From NCBI GenBank assembly GCA_964526295.1, contig CAZGKW010000022.1, positions 12,376 through 76,375 on the forward strand: 64,000 nucleotides of DNA. The letters are read 5' to 3'. Origin of the DNA: CAZGKW01 sp964526295. Lineage in GTDB: Bacteria; Planctomycetota; Phycisphaerae; FEN-1346. The notes under the pieces were generated by a model, which was not told the origin of the DNA, did not search any database, and was given only the letters and a program-made list of their open reading frames with translations. How positions within the stretch are numbered: the first letter of the stretch is position 1; each line of letters starts with the position of its first letter. Below are positions 61,385 through 64,000 of the stretch, piece by piece. The position numbers were made by a program, and so were the translations under genes.

Positions 61385-62146
61385 CTACGCCAGGCCCCAT
61401 TCCTTACAGTTCTCGAGGCTCACGCGGGCCGCCTCCAGCGGTTCCAGCGGCTCGGTCCGGTCCTGCTCGATGGCGAACCACTCGCTGCCGCCCGCCTTCG
61501 ACGCCTCGATGATCGCCGGCCAGTCGAGCACCCCCTCCCCCACCGGGACCATCGGCTTGTCGGGGCCCTCGCCCATGTCCTTGAAGTGGACGATGCTGAT
61601 CCGCCCGGCGTACTTCTTCAGGTACGCCACCGGATCGGCCCCGCCGTACTGCACCCAGTACGTGTCGATCTCGGCCTCGACGTCGGTCGCGCCCTCCTTG
61701 AACAGGAGGTCGTAAGCGTACCGGCCGTCGAAGGTCGTCTCGAACTCGAACGCGTGGTTGTGGTAGGCGAACCCAAGGCCCTCGTCCTTCAGACGCGCGG
61801 CCCAATCGGCGAACTGATCGGCCAGACGCAGCCAGCCGTCCTGCGTCTCGCGGACCTCCTTCGGCAGGCTCGGCACGATCGCGAAACTCGCCCGGAGCGT
61901 CTTCGTGATCTCGACGACCTTCTCGAACTCGTCCAGGAACATGCCGTAGCCCAGGTGGGTGCCGGCCGACCCCAGATCCAGGTCGTCCATGACCTTGCGG
62001 ATCTCCTCGGGCGTCGAGTTGCCGAACCCGCTGACCTGGACGGCCGGGTAGCCGATCTCGGCGACCTTCCTGAGGGTGCCGGCGTAGTCCTCCTTCGTCA
62101 GGTCCCGGAGGGTGTACATCTGCATCGCGACGACGGGCTCGGCCAC
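61385..62146 (-). CDS. Sugar phosphate isomerase/epimerase family protein
   Basis: A 253-residue xylose-isomerase-like TIM barrel (AP2Ec group). Metal ligands are expected in GFAYHNHAFEFE, EIDTYWVQYGG and VHFKDMGEG. The GTG start at 62146 is supported by AAAGGAGG 6 bases upstream. Members isomerise or epimerise sugars or cyclitols and often work with Gfo/Idh dehydrogenases like the one at 41447, but here the gene stands alone. No signal peptide. Confidence 0.92.
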   Translation of the reverse strand: MAEPVVAMQMYTLRDLTKEDYAGTLRKVAEIGYPAVQVSGFGNSTPEEIRKVMDDLDLGSAGTHLGYGMFLDEFEKVVEITKTLRASFAIVPSLPKEVRETQDGWLRLADQFADWAARLKDEGLGFAYHNHAFEFETTFDGRYAYDLLFKEGATDVEAEIDTYWVQYGGADPVAYLKKYAGRISIVHFKDMGEGPDKPMVPVGEGVLDWPAIIEASKAGGSEWFAIEQDRTEPLEPLEAARVSLENCKEWGLA

Positions 62147-62241
62147 GGGGGCCTCCTTTCGGTTCGGTGTCGGTTGCGTGTTGGTTGCCTGCGCGCTCGA
62201 CTTCGAGTGCGGCCGGCATCGTAAACCGCCCCGGGAGGCGT

Positions 62242-62903
62242 TCAAGCAAAAAGTCGCCACCGCCCGAGGGGCGGATCGTAATAGCGGTGGCGGACGTGGT
62301 AGAGGCCGGTTTCCCAATCGTGGTAGTAGCCGCATTAGAGGAGGGTGTTCTCGTAGTCCGACTCGCCGTCGGCGTCGGCCGACCAGTCGGCGTCCAGGAC
62401 CTCGACTTCGCCGTAGGGCGAATACATGTAGCGCTCGACCACCGCTCCGTCCGAGCCGTCGACCAGGGCCGTCACGCTGAAGTTCGCGTCCTGCGTGTCA
62501 TAGAGATGTTCGTCGTCGGAGTCAATGCAATCCCCGTCCGCGTCGCCGCCCGAGCCGTCGGAACCGCTTCCGACCCGCCGGCGGGCTGCCTGGTCAAGAA
62601 AAAGACACTAAGTGTCTTTTTGGCAGAAGCTAAGCCCTTTATCCACACCGGATTAGGCGCAGAAAAAAGACACTTAGTGTCTTTTTTTTCGCCGCTCGTG
62701 TCCTCGTCGCGGACGATGGGGGCGTCGATGTACCGCTGCCCCCAGACGTACTGGTATTTGACGTCCGTCGCGACGGCCGCGGCCGTGCCCTGGTCGTCCT
62801 CGAACCGCCCCTCGACCACCTGCCACCGGCGGGTGTAGTAGTAGTCGGTCCGGTCCCAGTCCGAGCCGGGGACGAGCTTGGCGATCCGCCGGTGCCCCTC
62901 AAC
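62242..62903 (-). pseudogene. RHS-repeat core remnant
   Basis: The minus strand encodes the end of an RHS core: VEGHRRIAKLVPGSDWDRTD, YTRRWQVVE, QYVWGQRYIDAPIVRDEDTS, then in another frame HLYDTQDANFSVTALVDG, RYMYSPYGEVEVLDADWSAD, GYYHDWETGLYHVRHRYYDP and PLGRW. An in-frame TAA lies at 62335-62337, between the DYENTLL and CGYYHDW blocks. A pair of AT-rich palindromes interrupts it after RDEDTSG and shifts the frame. Upstream of 62903 the RHS sequence ends abruptly, and no toxin tip follows PLGRW. It is a dead fragment of a polymorphic toxin or wall-associated RHS gene. Confidence 0.75.
62599..62687. repeat. REPIN-like inverted pair of AT-rich palindromes
   Basis: Palindrome 1 (62599-62621) has arms AAAAAGACACT/AGTGTCTTTTT around A. 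Palindrome 2 (62663-62687) has arms AAAAAAGACACT/AGTGTCTTTTTT around T. The two are reverse complements of each other, with 41 bases between, as in a REPIN. They stand out from the GC-rich surroundings and interrupt the RHS remnant. No RAYT transposase gene is in the window. Confidence 0.7.
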
Positions 62904-63058
62904 GGAAAAAACCGTATTGTGTCCCCGCAAAACCAGTATTGTCACAGAAAGATCATTGGGTTGCCTCCTAACACTCCAATGGCACCTGATGCCTCGCTGG
63001 TGTGTTCCGGGGACGGCCACAATCATAGGGCGGCGGGGCCTTCGTCAGCCGGCAGACG

Positions 63059-63631
63059 TCACTTCTCCCCAAGACTGGAAGCTGATTCGGCCGCGTCATT
63101 CTCACGCCCCTCTGGGACGAAAGAAGCCCAGTACAGCAACCTAGCGGCCAACTCCGCCGCGTCCACCGGAGTCGCCAGACTGTCAGGGAAAACCAAGTGG
63201 AGCCTGCCGCGGTACGTCCCTTCGGAGTCCAGCATGTCCATGGCGATCCTCGCCGCCTCGTCCGTCTCCTGTGCCGGAACGCTAATGTAACCCTCCCAGT
63301 CGGGGGCCTCGACTTTCCAGCAGGGAGGCCAGATCATCCAGTACTTCTTCAGGTACAGCAAGGCCCATATAAGCTCTCGGCGGGCCCCCCGAGCGCGCCG
63401 GTAGTCTTGCGGAACGGCATCATACACGGCTTCGAAGAGCTCGGAGTCGGTGTCGAACTGCTGCAAGATGTCCTCAGGCCGCGGCGGCCGCTGCTCCAGA
63501 CGCCGCGCCGAGACGCTCAGCCGCCGGGTGCTTGTGACCCAACAACGCAACGCCCGTGCGGCCCGCAGCCACCGCAAACGCAAACTCCGCCGATTACACG
63601 AGTTAGGCATCACACTGACCCGAATCCGCAA
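63059..63631 (-). CDS. Unidentified protein near RHS/immunity genes
   Basis: A frame of up to 190 residues. The first 50 or so are Arg-rich and look non-coding, so the true start is probably later, before PRPEDILQQFDTDSELFEAV. The rest is plausible protein: RRELIWALLYLKKYWMIWPP, ISVPAQETDEAARIAMDMLD and GRLHLVFPDSLATPVDAAEL. I do not recognise the family. Its place between an RHS remnant and an Imm52-like gene, all on one strand, suggests an orphan immunity protein, but this is context only. The 155 bases between it and the RHS remnant hold no recognised feature. Confidence 0.45.
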   Translation of the reverse strand: MRIRVSVMPNSCNRRSLRLRWLRAARALRCWVTSTRRLSVSARRLEQRPPRPEDILQQFDTDSELFEAVYDAVPQDYRRARGARRELIWALLYLKKYWMIWPPCWKVEAPDWEGYISVPAQETDEAARIAMDMLDSEGTYRGRLHLVFPDSLATPVDAAELAARLLYWASFVPEGRENDAAESASSLGEK

Positions 63632-63690
63632 ATGCCATTGGCCGAGAACTCAGCGTTGTAGTATTATCCGGCCTTGCTTGGGACAGCCTT

Positions 63691-64000
63691 CTATGGCCGC
63701 ACGATCTGCTCGGTCCTGCGGATCCTCTCCTGGTCCTCTGGATTGTCCACGGCGGGCGGGCTGGGTTGCACGACAATCAGCGACCCGCCATTCTCAAGTT
63801 GCGTGAGGGTCGAGGGCGGCGGCACACTGGCGATTTTTCGCGGCACATATACCATCCAATCCACAAACGGCCAGTTCCACCAATCGCGGGTCCTCTGAGC
63901 CTCGTCGGAGAATATGCCTGCCCAATCAGGCTCCCAGCAAGTTGCGGCTAGACCCAAAACAAGCGTATTCCCCCGGGCGTGAAGGGGGTCCGGGGGCGTG
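63691..64000 (-). CDS. Imm52-like immunity protein, 5' end outside window
   Basis: The frame is open to the right edge, so the start lies beyond 64000. About 103 visible residues include ARGNTLVL, CWEPDWAGIFSDEAQRT, VDWMVYVPRKIASVPPP and NPEDQERIRRTEQI. This block order matches my recollection of the C-terminal half of Imm52 family immunity proteins, which protect against polymorphic toxins. The TTG at 63957 is internal, not a start. With the RHS remnant it suggests a larger RHS toxin locus to the right. Family call made by eye only. Confidence 0.55.
   Translation of the reverse strand, partial: TPPDPLHARGNTLVLGLAATCWEPDWAGIFSDEAQRTRDWWNWPFVDWMVYVPRKIASVPPPSTLTQLENGGSLIVVQPSPPAVDNPEDQERIRRTEQIVRP

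Noticed and set aside
62167..62838. 223-codon plus-strand frame
   Set aside because: It is antisense to the RHS remnant, whose minus-strand motifs are unmistakable.
63450..63806. 118-codon plus-strand frame with an Arg-rich segment
   Set aside because: It overlaps two better minus-strand frames and has no recognisable domain or ribosome site.
1..64000. CRISPR arrays, tRNA or rRNA genes, insertion-sequence transposases
   Set aside because: No regularly spaced direct repeats, cloverleaf-like segments or transposase motifs were seen by eye; a covariance-model scan was not possible.

Overview
The window is high-GC DNA with densely packed genes on both strands and reads as a chromosomal segment of a Planctomycetota bacterium (phylum call is inference). 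The support is the mix of exported and cytosolic sulfatases, Tat-exported Gfo/Idh dehydrogenase, HEAT-repeat proteins, PQQ-type beta-propellers, heparinase II/III-like proteins, GH3-type adenylating enzymes, a sugar-phosphate isomerase and RHS debris. I see no rRNA, tRNA, CRISPR array or transposase gene.

Layout. 1-5.0 kb: two convergent HEAT-repeat proteins that share a beta-rich module. 5.1-12.2 kb: two divergent sulfatases, a tandem pair of GH3-family proteins and a HIT hydrolase. 12.3-18.4 kb: a heparinase II/III-like protein followed by a sugar ABC importer (binding protein plus two permeases, the second with a large insertion). 18.6-25.3 kb: a PLP aminotransferase, trkH-trkA potassium uptake, and a GH63-like glycosidase read divergently from trkH. 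25.4-31.9 kb: a tightly coupled operon of a membrane-anchored PQQ beta-propeller, a PEP/pyruvate-type dikinase that lacks the PEP barrel, and a DUF106/EMC3-like membrane protein. 32-37 kb: a secreted PQQ propeller, an ABC-2 exporter with a tiny Cys-rich protein and a decayed ArsR gene, and an aldo/keto reductase. 37.1-42.8 kb: an ECF sigma/anti-sigma pair, a TIM-barrel glycosidase-like protein and a Gfo/Idh dehydrogenase. 42.9-49.7 kb: small membrane proteins, a CPBP protease, PPi-dependent phosphofructokinase and two broken genes. 49.8-52.9 kb: hisDCB. 53-58.4 kb: a third sulfatase, sterol-desaturase-like protein, ndk, a uroporphyrinogen decarboxylase-like protein, cysK and a PilZ protein. 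58.5-62.1 kb: nifU-nifS-rubrerythrin and a sugar-phosphate isomerase. 62.2-64 kb: an RHS C-terminal remnant, an unidentified gene and a partial Imm52-like immunity gene.

The most unusual signal is a family of small GC-rich repeats of about 60-96 bp (called R1 here), with ends resembling CCATGGGYCGCWGCGGGG and GCGCGTACGGGCCAT. At least six copies can be aligned by eye. Three sit in frame inside enzyme genes (a GH3 protein and twice the dikinase) and add peptide inserts. One, of about 77 bp, interrupts the first membrane segment of a TMEM43-like gene and shifts its frame. One sits at the deletion junction of a broken secreted-protein gene, and one lies in a 5' leader. Two further repeat types occur: a GCCCACGGG/CCCGTGGGC hairpin found three times just after stop codons, and an inverted pair of AT-rich palindromes (REPIN-like) inside the RHS remnant.

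Functionally the intact genes describe a heterotroph that takes up and breaks down sulfated or acidic polysaccharides, with histidine and cysteine synthesis, Fe-S assembly, potassium uptake and an ECF stress response. No computation was run; family assignments come from motif recognition.
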